Origin: Cupriavidus sp. WGlv3
GTDB taxonomy: Bacteria; Pseudomonadota; Gammaproteobacteria; Burkholderiales; Burkholderiaceae
NCBI RefSeq assembly: GCF_023952475.1
Contig: NZ_JALHRX010000004.1
Span: forward strand, 248,001 to 312,000
Length of the DNA stretch: 64,000 nucleotides
Direction: 5' to 3'
The translations under genes were made by a program, and so were the position numbers. Positions 62,904-64,000 of the stretch are shown piece after piece. Position 1 is the first letter of the stretch, and each line of letters opens with the position of its first letter. The notes beneath the pieces are model-generated. The model was not told where the DNA came from, searched no databases, and saw nothing but the letters and a program-made list of their open reading frames with translations.

Positions 62904-63957
62904 CCGCGCGGTACGGCACCGGATGGCTCAGCAGGCGCAGCTTGTGCGCGCCCACGTCGCGCAGGATCTGCGCCCCGACGCCGAGCGCGCGCTGCGCGAA
63001 GGCGGGCGCGGGCGCGGCGGCGGCCGTGGCGGCCAGCCGGTCCAGCCGTTGCTGCGGTGACTCGCGCTCGTCCAGCAGCACCAGTACGCCGCAACCCTCG
63101 GCGCCGATTCTCTCCAGCGAGCGCTCCAGGTTCCATGCTGGCTGCGCGGACGTGCCGAAGGCCAGCACGTCGCGCTGCATCTCCACTGACTGCACCCGCG
63201 TCAGCACGGGGGTGCGTGGATCGGGCTGGCCCAGCACCAGCGCCAGGTGCAGCGCATCCACCGGCGCGTCGTGGTAGGCGTGCACGGTGAAGCGCCCGAA
63301 CGGCGTCGCCAGTTCGGTCGAGCGGGTACGGCGCAGCGCGCCCTCGGTCAGCAGGCGGTGGTGGATCAGCGCGCTGACCGAGACCGCCGGCAGGCCGTGG
63401 TGTTCGGCGAAGGCCAGCAGGGCGGGGCCGCGCATCAGCTCGCCGTCGTCGTCCAGAACCAGCGCATAGGCCCCGGACGCGACGCGCCCGGCCAGCCGGG
63501 GCAGGTCCGAGCACGCTTCGGCAAAGCCCGCGCGGCGCAGCACGCCGTCCGGCTGCGCCACCACCGGAAAGACGTGGCCGGGCTGGACCAGGTCCTGCGG
63601 CCGGGCGCGCGGCGCCGCCGCTACGCGCAGCGTCAGCGCGCGGTCGGCGGCGGAGATGCCGGTGCTGACGCCGCTGGCGGCCTCGATCGACACCGTGTAG
63701 CGCTCGCGCTGGCGCTGGCTGGCGGCCATCGGCGGCAGCTGCAGCAGCGCGCGGCGCGCCTCGGTGATGGCCATGCACACCAGGCCGCGCGCCTCGGCGG
63801 CCATGAAGTTGACGTCGGCCTCGGTGGCGCGCTCGGCGGCCACCAGCACGCAGCCGGTGGCTTCCGCGCTGTCGTCTTCGAGCACCACCACGCGCTCGCC
63901 CGCGGCGAGCGCTGCCAGCACTTCGGCCATCGGCGCCAGGAGGTTGGCCGCGCTCAT
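62857..63957 (-). CDS. RibBA-like protein with degenerate catalytic sites
   Basis: 366-residue protein aligned with DHBP synthase (RibB) plus GTP cyclohydrolase II (RibA). RibB part retains YTVSIEAASGVSTGISAADR and QPGHVFPVVAQPDGVLRRAG, but the acidic loop expected as DxENEGD reads DSAEATGC, and the metal His of HTEA is replaced (FAEA). The RibA part (TPFGRFTVHAYHD..., PVLTRVQSVEMQRDVLAF) lacks the zinc-binding cysteines (GECLTGD...RCDCG in real RibA). It therefore seems unable to do either reaction. It overlaps the DHH gene at its 3' end and the upstream gene by ATGA. Confidence 0.85.
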   Translation of the reverse strand: MSAANLLAPMAEVLAALAAGERVVVLEDDSAEATGCVLVAAERATEADVNFMAAEARGLVCMAITEARRALLQLPPMAASQRQRERYTVSIEAASGVSTGISAADRALTLRVAAAPRARPQDLVQPGHVFPVVAQPDGVLRRAGFAEACSDLPRLAGRVASGAYALVLDDDGELMRGPALLAFAEHHGLPAVSVSALIHHRLLTEGALRRTRSTELATPFGRFTVHAYHDAPVDALHLALVLGQPDPRTPVLTRVQSVEMQRDVLAFGTSAQPAWNLERSLERIGAEGCGVLVLLDERESPQQRLDRLAATAAAAPAPAFAQRALGVGAQILRDVGAHKLRLLSHPVPYRAVTGFDLEVTEFVPPG

Positions 63958-64000
63958 GCTGCCTCCTGCCGGCTGCTTGCGCCGAAGGCCTGGCGCAGCG
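63954..64000 (-). CDS. C-terminal end of an upstream gene, cut by window edge
   Basis: The last codons, reading LRQAFGASSRQEAA and a TGA that overlaps the ATG of the RibBA-like gene (ATGA), show a gene running in from beyond base 64000 on the minus strand. It is the preceding gene of the same operon. Product unknown. Confidence 0.55.
   Translation of the reverse strand, partial: LRQAFGASSRQEAA

Overview
The window looks like a high-GC betaproteobacterial replicon of the Cupriavidus/Ralstonia group. The evidence is two Bug-type tripartite tricarboxylate receptors plus a third as a remnant, polyhydroxybutyrate genes (a PhaB-type reductase and a phasin), a split three-gene pntAA-pntAB-pntB, a fused three-domain indolepyruvate ferredoxin oxidoreductase, and many small catabolic operons each paired with its own GntR, LysR or LuxR regulator. 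This pattern is typical of the secondary chromosome of such bacteria. No rRNA, tRNA, complete insertion sequence, prophage or CRISPR array was seen.

Layout. 0-5.5 kb: a mevalonate/HMG-CoA degradation cluster on the minus strand (mvaA, a small membrane protein, a TctA-type permease and a partial mvaB) with a divergent MocR-type regulator. 5.8-9 kb: a Bug receptor, mannonate dehydratase (uxuA) and a divergent UxuR-like regulator with three clear operators between them. 9-15 kb: hchA, a crotonase with a Tat leader, a MalT-type LuxR regulator and a SnoaL-like protein. 15-21 kb: an ActP-type symporter with its DUF485 partner, an acyl-CoA ligase, and a divergent SDR plus APH-type kinase. 21-25 kb: two secreted proteins, an AspT-family transporter and ldhA. 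25-33 kb: a minus-strand run of a split UxaA/SuyAB-like lyase, GntR, an Ldh2-type dehydrogenase, fused indolepyruvate oxidoreductase and a Bug receptor. Facing it at 33.4-36 kb are two related small unknown proteins, a quinone oxidoreductase and a TauD-type dioxygenase; near-identical sequence boxes lie between the two operons.

36-42 kb: pntAA-pntAB-pntB, then SDR, acyl-CoA dehydrogenase and APH kinase, which resembles a split ACAD10/11-type 4-hydroxyacyl-CoA route. 42.3-43.7 kb: a decayed stretch with an ABC_sub_bind fragment and a frameshifted M20 amidohydrolase. 43.7-50 kb: a secreted protein, a Crp-type regulator, a GRDP-like protein with a six-fold (A/P)AYCA(R/V) cysteine repeat, a CHASE-PAS-GAF-GGDEF-EAL protein and a J-domain protein. 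50-52 kb: phaB-like and phasin genes. 52-55.5 kb: a ModA-like binding protein, LysR and a frameshifted LuxR.

55.7-64 kb holds what I consider the best candidate for a coherent, little-described system: a sulfation locus. A NodPQ-like PAPS-forming pair (cysD, fused cysN-cysC) is divergent, across a 65-bp imperfect palindrome, from a DUF1214 protein, a PAPS-type sulfotransferase, an SDR and a DHH phosphoesterase that could recycle pAp. Next to it lies a RibBA paralogue lacking key catalytic and zinc-binding residues in both domains. The second strong oddity is the AYCAR-repeat protein at 45.1-45.7 kb.
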